A stretch of DNA of 64,000 bases from Hydractinia symbiolongicarpus. Its lineage: Eukaryota; Cnidaria; Hydrozoa; Anthoathecata; Hydractiniidae. The notes beneath the pieces were generated by a model. The model did no database searches, had not been told where the DNA came from, and saw only the letters and a program-made list of their open reading frames with translations. This document shows, piece after piece, positions 23,570 through 35,000 of the stretch (its first letter is position 1; every line of letters starts with the position of its first letter). Location of the stretch: positions 21,370,001 through 21,434,000 of the forward strand of contig NC_079888.1 of the NCBI RefSeq assembly GCF_029227915.1. The letters are read 5' to 3'. A program made the translations under genes and the position numbers.

Positions 23570-25336
23570 TTGATAGGATATTTGAATATAAATAGTTTAA
23601 GGAAAAAAATAATTGACTTAAGGGAAATCTTTGTGAAATTTGCTCCAGATTATTTTGTATTATCTGAAACAAAATTAGATAGTACTTTTCCAAATAGTCA
23701 ATTTACTATTGATGATTATGAATTAAGATCTAGAAAAGATCGGGATAAAAATGGGGGTGGGCTAATTGAGTATGTAAAAAAGGGAGTGGTTTGTAAGCAA
23801 ATAAACATAGCTAACCTTACAAGTAATGAAATTATATGTTCTGAGCTAAACGTCAGAAACAAAAAATGGACTATTATCACCCTTTATCGTCCACCACGTC
23901 ATTCTAATCTTCAAAGTTTCTTTGAAGATTTGGAGAAAATTCTAAACAAAACACTCTCATTTTGTGATAACATCATTGTGATGGGGGACATAAACATTGA
24001 TACTCATAATAAAAATGAAATAATAAATTATCATTACATAACTTCTCTTTGCGATACTTTTGACCTAAAAAACTTAGTCAAAGACAAAACATGTTTTGCA
24101 AGTGAACAAGGAACATCAATTGATGTTATTTTAACAAATAAACAAAGGTCTTTTCAAAACACTATGGTTACTGAGACTGGACTCAGTGACCATCATCTGA
24201 TGATTACAACTTTCCTAAGATCTCATCTGGTAAGATTGAAACCAAAACTAATTGTTTATAGAAGTAACAGAAAGTTTGATAAGAGAAAGTTTCTTTCTGA
24301 TGTTAGGAATACACGTTTTGATTTTAATGAAAATGACCCTGCTTCAAATTACGACCACTTGACAAAAACGTTTAGTTCTATTATTGAAAAGCATGCCCCG
24401 TTAAAACAGAAACTGCTCAGGGGAAATGAAGCACCTTTTATGAATAAAGAACTTAGGCAAGCCATTTATACCAGGTCAAGATTTAAAAACCGATACAATA
24501 AAGATCCTACTGAAGAAAACAAGATTAACTATAAAAAACAACGAAATAAGTGTGTTGGACTCAGAAAGAAAGCCATAAAAATGTATTTTAAAAATGTTAT
24601 AGATTCTGGGATTGTAGAAAATAAAACTTTTTGGAAAACTATTAAGCCGTTTATAACCAATAAAAGTGGTTTGAACAATGATAACATTATGATTATCAAA
24701 GATGGTGCTCAGATAACCAATGACAGTGAGCTTGCTGAATTATTTAATGAACACTATATTAACATTGTAGAAAAAAGTAGTGGAACCAAGCCAATATCAA
24801 TTGATTATCGAAATTCCTTAGACAAAGAGAGACTAATTAATGAGATAATTAAAACATACGAGAGTCATCCGAGTATTGTCAAAATTAAAGCCTGCAACGA
24901 AAATATAAATTTTTTTAACTTTGAGGAGGTAGATGACAACACAATCAAAAAACTTTTTACTAATTTAAACATAAATTCCTCTCCAGGTAGAGACAAAATA
25001 CCACCAAAGCTTGTGAAGTTAGCTAGTGAATATCTGATTGGCCCATTGAAAAATGCTATAAACAGCAGCATAAAATTGAATATTTTTCCCGATGGAGCCA
25101 AACGTGCAACGGTAGCACCTCTTGACAAAGGAGGCAAAGACAAACATAGCATTAAAAATTTTAGACCTGTCAGTGTGTTGAATGTATTTTCAAAATTCTA
25201 TGAAAACATAATGAAGGATCAAATCATGTCTTTCATAGAATCGAAACTTTCAATATTTTTGTCAGCCTATCGGAAAAACTATAACACACAGCATGTCTTA
25301 ATTCGTTTACTAGAAGAATGGAAAAAAAAAACTTGA
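23570..25336 (+). CDS. LINE ORF2, 5' part: APE endonuclease and start of reverse transcriptase
   Basis: The endonuclease nicks target DNA and the RT copies the LINE RNA from the nick. The open frame extends upstream to 23,333 with no ATG; the start given is a TTG codon, so the real N-terminus lies upstream or comes from fusion to ORF1. Numbering from this start, residues 1-215 are an APE-like endonuclease with LNINSL (N6), SETK (E33), YRPP (106-109), GDIN (D140, N142), GTSIDVILTN (D185) and GLSDHH (D207, H208), all key residues present. Residues about 455-588 hold the first RT blocks: INSSPGRDKIPPKL, VAPLDKGG, NFRPVSVLNVFSK and LSAYRKNYNTQHVL. The frame stops just after a run of ten A's (25,322-25,331), before the catalytic Asp motifs. 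A one-base insertion there separates it from the rest of the RT. Confidence 0.93.
   Translation: MIGYLNINSLRKKIIDLREIFVKFAPDYFVLSETKLDSTFPNSQFTIDDYELRSRKDRDKNGGGLIEYVKKGVVCKQINIANLTSNEIICSELNVRNKKWTIITLYRPPRHSNLQSFFEDLEKILNKTLSFCDNIIVMGDINIDTHNKNEIINYHYITSLCDTFDLKNLVKDKTCFASEQGTSIDVILTNKQRSFQNTMVTETGLSDHHLMITTFLRSHLVRLKPKLIVYRSNRKFDKRKFLSDVRNTRFDFNENDPASNYDHLTKTFSSIIEKHAPLKQKLLRGNEAPFMNKELRQAIYTRSRFKNRYNKDPTEENKINYKKQRNKCVGLRKKAIKMYFKNVIDSGIVENKTFWKTIKPFITNKSGLNNDNIMIIKDGAQITNDSELAELFNEHYINIVEKSSGTKPISIDYRNSLDKERLINEIIKTYESHPSIVKIKACNENINFFNFEEVDDNTIKKLFTNLNINSSPGRDKIPPKLVKLASEYLIGPLKNAINSSIKLNIFPDGAKRATVAPLDKGGKDKHSIKNFRPVSVLNVFSKFYENIMKDQIMSFIESKLSIFLSAYRKNYNTQHVLIRLLEEWKKKT
25322..25331 (+). 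other. A10 run causing the ORF2 frameshift
   Basis: Ten consecutive A's between the codon for Trp (TGG) and CTTGATAAG. The protein similarity pattern continues without loss if the run is nine A's, so one extra A breaks ORF2 within the RT. It may be a true inactivating slip, a sequencing or assembly homopolymer error, or, less likely, a site read through by polymerase or ribosome slippage. An error in a homopolymer is plausible because the rest of the element is intact. Confidence 0.8.
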
Positions 25337-26480
25337 TAAGAATTACGTGGTTGGTGCAGTCTTAATGGATCTATCAAAAGCATTCGATTGTGTGCCACAT
25401 GATTTACTAATCGCTAAACTTGAGGCATATGGATTTGAAATTAATGCCCTGAAATTTGTCCTGTCATACCTAACAAATAGAGAACAATCTACTCGTATAA
25501 ACGGACACTACAGTCTTTTCCAAATGATTCTTTCAGGCGTGCCGCAAGGATCAATCTTAGGCCCGATAATTTTTAATATTTTTCTTAACGATATTTTTCT
25601 TTTTATAACCAGAAGTGACCTACACAACTATGCTGATGATAATACATTGTCAAGCTTTTCCAATTCAATTCCAAACCTCATTAAAATTTTAGAAGGTGAG
25701 TCTGAGCAGGCGTTAGCATGGCTACATGAAAATAAAATGATTGCTAACCCTGACAAATTTCAATGCATTATAATCAGCAAAGATAGGATAGAAAACACAA
25801 GTAGTAAACTGATAAGAATCGGAGATAAAAACATATATTCGCAAGACACAGTCAAACTGTTAGGAGTTAAAATTGACAATAACCTTAGATTTGATCAGCA
25901 CTTAAATGAGGTTTGCAAGAAAGCATCTGCGCAACTAAATGCTTTGTATAGATTTAAAAACATACTTCCTTTTAAAGCTAAGAGTGTCTTAGCAGAAAGT
26001 TTTGTGTATTCAAACTTTAACTACTGTCCACTTATTTGGAATTTCTCATCTTCAAAATCACTTTCTAGGGTCGAAAAACTCCATAAGCGAGCCCTAAAAT
26101 TTGTAGATAGCGGATATTCAGAGAGAAAAGAAAGGTACATTTCTACCAAGAACAAAAGTAACTACATGAAAATTATGCGAATACGAAATCTATGTATAGA
26201 GATTTTTAAATCTCTTAATAATTTAAATCCGCCATTTATGTTAGACATCTTTCAACGCAGCGAAACAAACAGGCCAGTACGAAGTCAATATTTAAATAAT
26301 CTTAAAACATTGAACTTTAATACAAAAAATTTTGGGGAAAAATGTCTTCGCTCATTGGGGCCTAAAATTTGGAATACTTTACCTTCCGAATTGAAAAGTT
26401 GTAACAGCCTTAAAAAATTTAAAACGAAACTAAAGGAGTATGATTTCAGTCACTCGGTCTATTTAAATATTTTTTCTTAA
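25332..26480 (+). CDS. LINE ORF2, 3' part: reverse transcriptase catalytic core and C-terminus
   Basis: Continuation of ORF2 in the next frame; it has no start of its own, and the first in-frame GTG at 25,347 is not a credible initiator. It carries RT motif A (LMDLSKAFD, catalytic Asp 8 counted from the GTG), SGVPQGSILGP (63-73), and motif C YADD (95-98, both Asp present). A thumb region follows (KLLGVKIDNNLRF) and then a C-terminal region with NYCPLIWNFSS and RVEKLHKRALK, the usual tail of CR1/Jockey-type RTs. No RNase H signature is found. With the upstream part the protein would be about 970 aa from the TTG, or about 1,050 aa from the start of the open frame, a normal full length. It ends at TAA 26,478-26,480. 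Confidence 0.93.
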   Translation, partial: LDKNYVVGAVLMDLSKAFDCVPHDLLIAKLEAYGFEINALKFVLSYLTNREQSTRINGHYSLFQMILSGVPQGSILGPIIFNIFLNDIFLFITRSDLHNYADDNTLSSFSNSIPNLIKILEGESEQALAWLHENKMIANPDKFQCIIISKDRIENTSSKLIRIGDKNIYSQDTVKLLGVKIDNNLRFDQHLNEVCKKASAQLNALYRFKNILPFKAKSVLAESFVYSNFNYCPLIWNFSSSKSLSRVEKLHKRALKFVDSGYSERKERYISTKNKSNYMKIMRIRNLCIEIFKSLNNLNPPFMLDIFQRSETNRPVRSQYLNNLKTLNFNTKNFGEKCLRSLGPKIWNTLPSELKSCNSLKKFKTKLKEYDFSHSVYLNIFS

Positions 26481-26623
26481 TTTTTATACATTTTTCATAA
26501 AACCATAAACAAATTTTTGTCGGATTTGATTAGTTTCCTGTATATTTATAAGTATGTATTTATTTATTTTTTTATATCAGGAAGCTATATGTACATAGTT
26601 ATTTCTCCGACGTTAAATAAATT
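26481..26623 (+). other. LINE 3' UTR
   Basis: A short, very AT-rich 3' region after ORF2. An AATAAA hexamer at 26,616-26,621 lies a few bases before the (AAG)n tail and may act as a polyadenylation signal or simply be part of the terminal repeat. In the CR1 group the 3' end is the part recognised by the RT, so this region probably carries the priming element; no specific fold can be assigned by eye. A short frame here that runs into the satellite is not a gene. Confidence 0.75.
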
Positions 26624-26640
26624 AAGAAGAAGAAGAAGAA
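26624..26640 (+). repeat. (AAG)n microsatellite tail of the LINE
   Basis: Just over five and a half AAG units end the element, followed directly by the GACAGT target-site duplication. A simple-repeat tail in place of poly(A) is typical of several Jockey-superfamily and CR1-group lineages. Confidence 0.9.
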
Positions 26641-26646
26641 GACAGT
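26641..26646 (+). repeat. Right target-site duplication of the LINE (GACAGT)
   Basis: The six bases match 21,914-21,919. The satellite resumes with TTTCAAAAACTAAATTTC, exactly as in the LINE-free copy after 37,269. Confidence 0.92.
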
Positions 26647-28102
26647 TTCAAAAACTAAATTTCATTGAATTTCTAACGGTGTCAGTCCGTTTCAGTTACA
26701 ACGTTTTGGTCACATATTCGTACCAACATGTATTTAGCGATATTTTTCTGATATTACTAGGTTGCATCGCTTTTTACTATGAAACGATTGACTGTGGGAC
26801 TTAATTGAACTAACCTTGAACTCTTGTCTGATAAATGTGATAAATCAGACAATTGGACACCAAGAAATAACATTCTTCTTAATTTGACATGATTGCCGAA
26901 ACTCAGCGATTACACTGGCCGCTGTGGTAGCGCTTCATTTAAGAGTTTAGATAAATAAGTCATTTTTTACTGTGGGACCAATCCTATCCGTTATCGCGCG
27001 CTGAAGAAATATCGACAGTTTCGAAAACTAAATTTCATTGACTTTTTAACGGTGTCAGTCCCTTTCAGTTACAACGGTTTGGTCACAAATACGTACCAAC
27101 ATGTATTTAGCGATATTTTTCTGATATTACTAGGTTGCATCGCTTTTAACTATGAAACGATTGACTGTGGGACTTAATTGAGATAACTTTGGACTGTCAC
27201 CTAATAAATGTGATAAAGGAGTCAATTGGACTCCAAGAAAAAAACATTCTTCTTAATCTGACATGATTGCCGAAACTCAGCGATTACACTGGGCTCTGTG
27301 GTAGCGCTTCATTTAAGAATTGAGATAAAAAAGTCATTTTTTTATTGGGGGACCAATCCTAGCCATTATCGCGCGCTGAGGAAATAGCGACAGTTTCAAA
27401 AACTACGACAAATTGACTTTCTAACAGTGTCATTCCGTTTGAGTTTCAACGGTTGTGTCACATATTCGTACCAACATGTATTTAGCGATACTTTTTTGAT
27501 ATTACTAAGTTGCATCGCTTTTAGCAATGAAACGTTGACTGTGGGACTTAATTGAACTAACTTTGGGCTGTAACCTGATAAATGTGATAAATGAGACAAT
27601 TGGACTCCATGAAATAACGTTCTTCTTAATTTGACGTGATTGCCGGAACTCAGCGATTACACTGGCCGCTGTGGTAGCGCTTCATTTAAGAGTTTAGATA
27701 AATAAGTCATTTTTTCCTGTGGGACCAATCCTAGCCGTTTTTGCGCGCTGAAGAAATAGCGGCAGTTTTAAAAACTACATTTTATTGTCTTTCTAACGGT
27801 GTCAGTCCGTTTGAGTTTCAACGGTTGTGTCACATATTCGTACCAACATGTATTTAGCGATATTTTTTTGATATTACTAGGTTGCATCGCTTTTAACAAT
27901 GAAACGATTGACTGTGGGACTTAATTGAACTAACTTTGGATTGTGACCTGATAAATGTGATAAATGAGACAATTGAACTCCAAGAAATAACATTCTTCTT
28001 AATTTGACGTGATTGCCGGACCTCAGCGATTACACTGGCCGCTGTGGTAGCGCTTCATTTAAGAGTTTATATAAATAAGTCATTTTTTACTGTGGGACCA
28101 AT
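26647..28102 (+). repeat. Satellite right of the LINE, paralogous to 37,270-38,724
   Basis: Matches 37,270-38,724 at an offset of 10,623 bp, dropping to 10,622 after a one-base A-run difference near 27,240. Homology ends near 28,102, where CCAATCCTAGCCGTTATGG replaces the CCAATCCTCTCCGTTATCG of the paralogue. This is a sharp recombination boundary inside a monomer. Confidence 0.85.
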
Positions 28103-31100
28103 CCTAGCCGTTATGGCGCGCTAAAGAAAAAGCGACAGTTTCAAGAACTACATTTCATTGACTTTCTAACGGTGTTAGTCCGTTTGAGTTACAACGGTTG
28201 GGTCACATATTCGTACCAACATGTATTTAGCGATATTTTTCTGATATTACTAGGTTGCATCGCTTTTAACTATGAAACGATTGACTGTGGGACTTAATTG
28301 AGATAACTTTGGACTGTCACCTAATAAATGTGATAAAGGAGTCAATTGGACTCCAAGAAAAAACATTCTTCTTAATCTGACATGATTGCCGAAACTCAGC
28401 GATTACACTGGGCTCTGTGGTAGCGCTTCATTTAAGAATTGAGATAAAAAAGTCATTTTTTTATTGGGGGACCAATCCTAGCCATTATCGCGCGCTGAGG
28501 AAATAGCGACAGTTTCAAAAACTACCACAAATTGACTTTCTAACAGTGTCAGTCCGTTTGAGTTTCAACGGTTGTGTCACATATTCGTACCAACATGTAT
28601 TTAGCGATACTTTTTTGATATTACTAAGTTGCATCGCTTTTAGCAATGAAACGTTGACTGTGGGACTTAATTGAACTAACTTTGGGCTGTAACCTGATAA
28701 ATGTGATAAATGAGACAATTGGACTCCATGAAATAACGTTCTTCTTAATTTGACGTGATTGCCGGAACTCAGCGATTACACTGGCCGCTGTGGTAGCGCT
28801 TCATTTAAGAGTTTAGATAAATAAGTCATTTTTTACTGTGGGACCAATCCTAGCCGTTTTTACGCGCTGAAGAAATAGCGACAGTTTTAAAAACTACATT
28901 TCATTGTCTTTCTAACGGTGTCAGTCCGTTTGAGTTTCAACGGTTGTGTCACATATTCGTACCAACATGTATTTAGCGATATTTTTTTGATATTACTAGG
29001 TTGCATCGCTTTTAACAATGAAACGATTGACTGTGGGACTTAATTGAACTAACTTTGGATTGTGACCTGATAAATGTGATAAATGAGACAATTGAACTCC
29101 AAGAAATAACATTCTTCTTAATTTGACGTGATTGCCGGACCTCAGCGATTACACTGGCCGCTGTGGTAGCGCTTCATTTAAGAGTTTAGATAAATAAGTC
29201 ATTTTTTACTGTGGGACCAATCCTCTCCGTTATCGCGCGCTGAAGAAATAGCGACAGTTTCAAAAACTACATTTCATTGACTTTCTAACGGTGTCAGTTC
29301 CTTTCAGTTACAACTTGGTCACAAATACATACCAACATATATTTAGCGATTTTTTTCTGATATTACTAGGTTGCGTCGCTTTTAACGATGAAACGATTGA
29401 CTGTGGGACTTAAGTGAACTAACTTTGGACTGTCTCCTGATAAATGTGCTAAAGGAGACAATTGGACTCCAAGAAATAACATTCTTGTTCACTTGACATG
29501 ATTGCCGAAACTGAGCGATTACACTGGGCTCTGTGGTAGCGTTCATTTAAGAATTAGGTTAAAAAAAGTCATTTTTTTATTGTGGGACCAATCCTAGACG
29601 TTATCGCGCGCTGAGGAAATAGCGGCAGTTTCAAAAACTACATTTCATTGTCTTTCTAACGGTGTCAGTCCGTTTTAGTTTCAACGTATGTGTCACATAT
29701 TCGTACCAACATGTATTTAGCGATATTTTTTTGATATTACTAGGTTGCATCGCTTTTAACAATGAAACGATTGACTGTGGGACTTAATTGAACTAACTTT
29801 GGACTTTGACCTGATAAATGTGAAAAATGAGACAATTGGAATCCAAGAAATAACATTCTTCTTAATTTGACGTGATTGCCGGAACTCAGCGATTACACTG
29901 GCCGCTGTGGTAGCGCTTCATTTAAGAGTTTAGATAAATAAGTCATTTTTTACTGTGGGACCAATCCTATCCGTTATCGCGCGCTGAAGAAATAGCGACA
30001 GTTTCAAAAACTACATTTCATTGACTTTCTAACGGTGTCAGTCCCTTTCAGTTACAACGGTTTGGTCACAAATACGTACCAACATGTATTTAGCGATATT
30101 ATTCTGATATTACTAGGTTGCGTCGCTTTTAACTATGAAACGATTGAGTGTGGGACTTAATTGAACTAACTTTGGACTGTCTCCTGATAAATGTGATAAA
30201 GGAGACAAATGCACTCCAAGAAATAACATTCTTGTTAACTTGACATGATTGCCGAAACTCAGCGATTACACTGGGCTCTGTGATAGCGCTTCATTTAAGA
30301 ATTAAGATAAAAAAAATCATTTTGTTATTGTGGAACCAATCCTAGCCGTTATGGCGCGCTAAAGAAAAAGCGACAGTTTCAAGAACTACATTTCATTGAC
30401 TTTCTAACAGTGTCAGTCCGTTTGAGTTACAACGGTTGGGTCACATATTCGTACCAACATGTATTTAGCGATGTTTTTCTGATATTACCAGGTTGCATCG
30501 CTTTTAACTATGAAACGATTGACTGTGGGACTTAATTGAGCTAACTTTCGACTGTCACCTGATAAATGTAATAAAAGAGACAATTGGACTCCAAGAAAAA
30601 ACATTCTTCTTAATTTCAGATAATTGCCGAAACTCAGCGATTACACTGGGCTCTGTGGTAGCGCTTCATTTAAGAATTATGATTAAAAAAGTCATTTTTT
30701 ACTGTGGGACCAATCCTATCCGTTATTGCCCGCTGAAGAAATAGCGACAGTTTCAAAAACTACCTTTTATTGACTTTCTAACGGTGTCAGTCCCTTTCAG
30801 TTACAACGGTTTGGTGACAAATACGTACCAACATGTATTTAGCGATATTATTCTGATATTACTAGGTTGCATCGCTTTTAGCAATGAAACGTTGACTGTG
30901 GGACTTAATTGAACTAACTTTGGGCTGTGACCTGATAAATGTAATAAATGAGACAATTGGACTCCAAGAAATAACATTCTTCATAATTTGACGTGATTGC
31001 CGGAACTCAGCGATTACACTGGCCGCTGTGGTAGCGCTTCATTTAAGAGTTTAGATAAATAAGTCATTTTTTACTGTGGGACCAATCCTATCTGTTATCG

Positions 31101-32080
31101 CGCGCTGAAGAAATAGCGACAGTTTCAAAAACTAAATTTCATTGAATTTCTAACGGTGTCAGTCCGTTTCAGTTACAACGGTTTGGTCACGTATTCGTAC
31201 CAACATTAGCGATATTTTTCTGATATTACTAGGTTGCGTTGCTTTTAACGATGAAACGATTGACTGTGGGTCTTAATTGAACTAACTTTGGACTGTCTCC
31301 TGATAAATGTGATAAAGGAGACATTTGGACTCCAAGAAATAACATTCTTGTTAACTTGACATGATTGCCGAAACTCAGCGATTACACTGAGCTCTGTGGT
31401 AGCGCTTCATTTAAGAATTAAGATAAAAAAATCATTTCTTTATTGTGGGACCAATCCTAGCCGTTATCGCGCGCTAAAGAAATAGCGACAGTTTCAAGAA
31501 CTACATTTCATTGATTTTCTAACGGTGTCAGTCCGTTTGAGTTACAACAGTTGGGTCACATATTCGTACCAACATGTATTTAGCGAGGTTTTTCTGATAT
31601 TACTAGGTTGCATCGCTTTTAGCAATGAAACGTTGACTGTGGGACTTAATTGAACTAACTTTGGGCTGTGACCTGATAAATGTGATAAATCAGACAATTG
31701 GACACCAAGAAATAACATTCTTCTTAATTTGACATGATTGCCGAAACTCAGCGATTACACTGGCCGCTGTGGTAGCGCTTCATTTAAGAGTTTAGATAAA
31801 TAAGTCATTTTTTACTGTGGGACCAATCCTATCCGTTATCGCGCGCTGAAGAAATATCGACAGTTTCGAAAACTAAATTTCATTGACTTTTTAACGGTGT
31901 CAGTCCCTTTCAGTTACAACGGTTTGGTCACAAATACGTACCAACATGTATTTAGCGATATTTTTCTGATATTACTAGGTTGCGTCGCGTTTAACTATGA
32001 AACGATTGACTGTGGGACTTAATTGAACTAACTTTGGACTGTCTCCTGATAAATGTGATAAAGGAGACAAATAGACTCCA
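28103..32080 (+). repeat. Large HOR copy 3 (one monomer deleted)
   Basis: Begins mid-monomer at the switch at 28,103 and aligns to 32,202 onward at an offset of 4,099 bp, and to 16,852 onward. Near 30,460 it skips one monomer compared with the copies at 19.2 and 34.56 kb (GTATTTAGCGATGTTTTTC appears early). The TTTCAGATAATTGCC marker occurs at about 30,613. It ends with a GACATGATTGCCGAAACTC monomer before the next CCCCGGGG-type unit. Confidence 0.78.
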
Positions 32081-35000
32081 AGAAATAACATTCTTGTTAA
32101 CTTGACATGATTGCCGAATCTTAGCGATTCCCCGGGGTCTGTGGTAGCGCTTCATTTAAGAATTAAGATAAAAAAAGTCATTTTTTTATTGTGGAACCAA
32201 TCCTAGCCGTTATGGCGCGCTAAAGAAAAAGCGACAGTTTCAAGAACTACATTTCATTGACTTTCTAACGGTGTTAGTCCGTTTGAGTTACAACGGTTGG
32301 GTCACATATTCGTACCAACATGTATTTAGCGATATTTTTCTGATATTACTAGGTTGCATCGCTTTTAACTATGAAACGATTGACTGTGGGACTTAATTGA
32401 GATAACTTTGGACTGTCACCTAATAAATGTGATAAAGGAGTCAATTGGACTCCAAGAAAAAACATTCTTCTTAATCTGACATGATTGCCGAAACTCAGCG
32501 ATTACACTGGGCTCTGTGGTAGCGCTTCATTTAAGAATTGAGATAAAAAAGTCATTTTTTTATTGGGGGACCAATCCTAGCCATTATCGCGCGCTGAGGA
32601 AATAGCGACAGTTTCAAAAACTACCACAAATTGACTTTCTAACAGTGTCAGTCCGTTTGAGTTTCAACGGTTGTGTCACATATTCGTACCAACATGTATT
32701 TAGCGATACTTTTTTGATATTACTAAGTTGCATCGCTTTTAGCAATGAAACGTTGACTGTGGGACTTAATTGAACTAACTTTGGGCTGTAACCTGATAAA
32801 TGTGATAAATGAGACAATTGGACTCCATGAAATAACGTTCTTCTTAATTCGACGTGATTGCCGGAACTCAGCGATTACACTGGCCGCTGTGGTAGCGCTT
32901 CATTTAAGAGTTTAGATAAATAAGTCATTTTTTACTGTGGGACCAATCCTAGCCGTTTTTGCGCGCTGAAGAAATAGCGACAGTTTTAAAAACTACATTT
33001 CATTGTCTTTCTAACGGTGTCAGTCCGTTTGAGTTTCAATGGTTGTGTCACATATTCGTACCAACATGTATTTAGCGATATTTTTTTGATATTACTAGGT
33101 TGCATCGCTTTTAACAATGAAACGATTGACTGTGGGACTTAATTGAACTAACTTTGGATTGTGACCTGATAAATGTGATAAATGAGACAATTGAACTCCA
33201 AGAAATAACATTCTTCTTAATTTGACGTGATTGCCGGACCTCAGCGATTACACTGGCCGCTGTGGTAGCGCTTCATTTAAGAGTTTAGATAAATAAGTCA
33301 TTTTTTACTGTGGGACCAATCCTCTCCGTTATCGCGCGCTGAAGAAATAGCGACAGTTTCAAAAACTACATTTCATTGACTTTCTAACGGTGTCAGTCCC
33401 TTTCAGTTACAACGGTTTGGTCACAAATACATACCAACATATATTTAGCGATTTTTTTCTGATATTACTAGGTTGCGTCGCTTTTAACGATGAAACGATT
33501 GACTGTGGGACTTAAGTGAACTAACTTTGGACTGTCTCCTGATAAATGTGCTAAAGGAGACAATTGGACTCCAAGAAATAACATTCTTGTTCACTTGACA
33601 TGATTGCCGAAACTGAGCGATTACACTGGGCTCTGTGGTAGCGTTCATTTAAGAATTAGGTTAAAAAAAGTCATTTTTTTATTGTGGGACCAATCCTAGA
33701 CGTTATCGCGCGCTGAGGAAATAGCGACAGTTTCAAAAACTACATTTCATTGTCTTTCTAACGGTGTCAGTCCGTTTCAGTTTCAACGGTTGTGTCACAT
33801 ATTCGTACCAACATGTATTTAGCGATATTTTTTTGATATTACTAGGTTGCATCGCTTTTAACAATGAAACGATTGACTGTGGGACTTAATTGAACTAACT
33901 TTGGACTTTGACCTGATAAATGTGAAAAATGAGACAATTGGAATCCAAGAAATAACATTCTTCTTAATTTGACGTGATTGCCGGAACTCAGCGATTACAC
34001 TGGCCGCTGTGGTAGCGCTTCATTTAAGAGTTTAGATAAATAAGTCATTTTTTACTGTGGGACCAATCCTATCCGTTATCGCGCGCTGAAGAAATAGCGA
34101 CAGTTTCAAAAACTACATTTCATTGACTTTCTAACGGTGTCAGTCCCTTTCAGTTACAACGGTTTGGTCACAAATACGTACCAACATGTATTTAGCGATA
34201 TTATTCTGATATTACTAGGTTGCGTCGCTTTTAACTATGAAACGATTGAGTGTGGGACTTAATTGAACTAACTTTGGACTGTCTCCTGATAAATGTGATA
34301 AAGGAGACAAATCGACTCCAAGAAATAACATTCTTGTTAACTTGACATGATTGCCGAAACTCAGCGATTACACTGAGCTCTGTGGTAGCGCTTCATTTAA
34401 GAATTAAGATAAAAAAAATCATTTTGTTATTGTGGAACCAATCCTAGCCGTTATGGCGCGCTAAAGAAAAAGCGACAGTTTCAAGAACTACATTTCATTG
34501 ACTTTCTAACAGTGTCAGTCCGTTTGAGTTACAACGGTTGGGTCACATATTCGTACCAACATGTATTTAGCGATATTATTCTGATATTACTAGGTTGCGT
34601 CGCTTTTAACTGTGAAACGATTGACTGTGGGACTTAATTGAACTAACTTTGGACTGTCTCTTGATAAATGTGATAAAGGAGACATTTGGACTCCAAGAAA
34701 TAACATTCTTGTTAACTTGACATGATTGCCGAAACTCAGCGATTACACTGAGCTCTGTGGTAGCGCTTCATTTAAGAATTAAGATGAAAAAGTCATTTCT
34801 TTATTGTGGGATCAATCCTAGCCGTTATCGTGCGCTAAAGAAATAGCGACAGTTTAAAGAACTACATTTCAATGACATTCTAACGGTGTCAGTCCGTTTG
34901 AGTTGCAACAGTTGGGTCACATATTCGTACCAACATGTATTTAGCGATGTTTTTCTGATATTACCAGGTTGCATCGCTTTTAACTATGAAACGATTGACT

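Larger units (their letters stand above)
21920..26640 (+). mobile_element. Non-LTR retrotransposon (CR1/Jockey-like LINE), nearly intact
   Basis: A 4,721-bp element inserted into a satellite monomer with a 6-bp target-site duplication. Order: 46-bp leader, ORF1 with an SGNH hydrolase domain, ORF2 with an APE-type endonuclease and reverse transcriptase, 160-bp 3' region, and an (AAG)n tail. No RNase H domain and no LTRs are seen. SGNH-bearing ORF1 proteins and this ORF2 layout are typical of the CR1/L2 group in the Jockey superfamily; the exact clade is not assignable without a phylogeny. All catalytic motifs of both enzymes are present. The only obvious lesion is one extra A in an A-run inside the RT. 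The single lesion and the nearly identical empty paralogue indicate a recent insertion. Confidence 0.95.

Noticed and set aside
24865-25152. 95-aa minus-strand frame inside ORF2
   Set aside because: Antisense shadow of the reverse-transcriptase coding region.
26517-26804. 95-aa plus-strand frame
   Set aside because: Runs from the LINE 3' UTR through the AAG tail and target-site duplication into satellite DNA; a chance junction frame.
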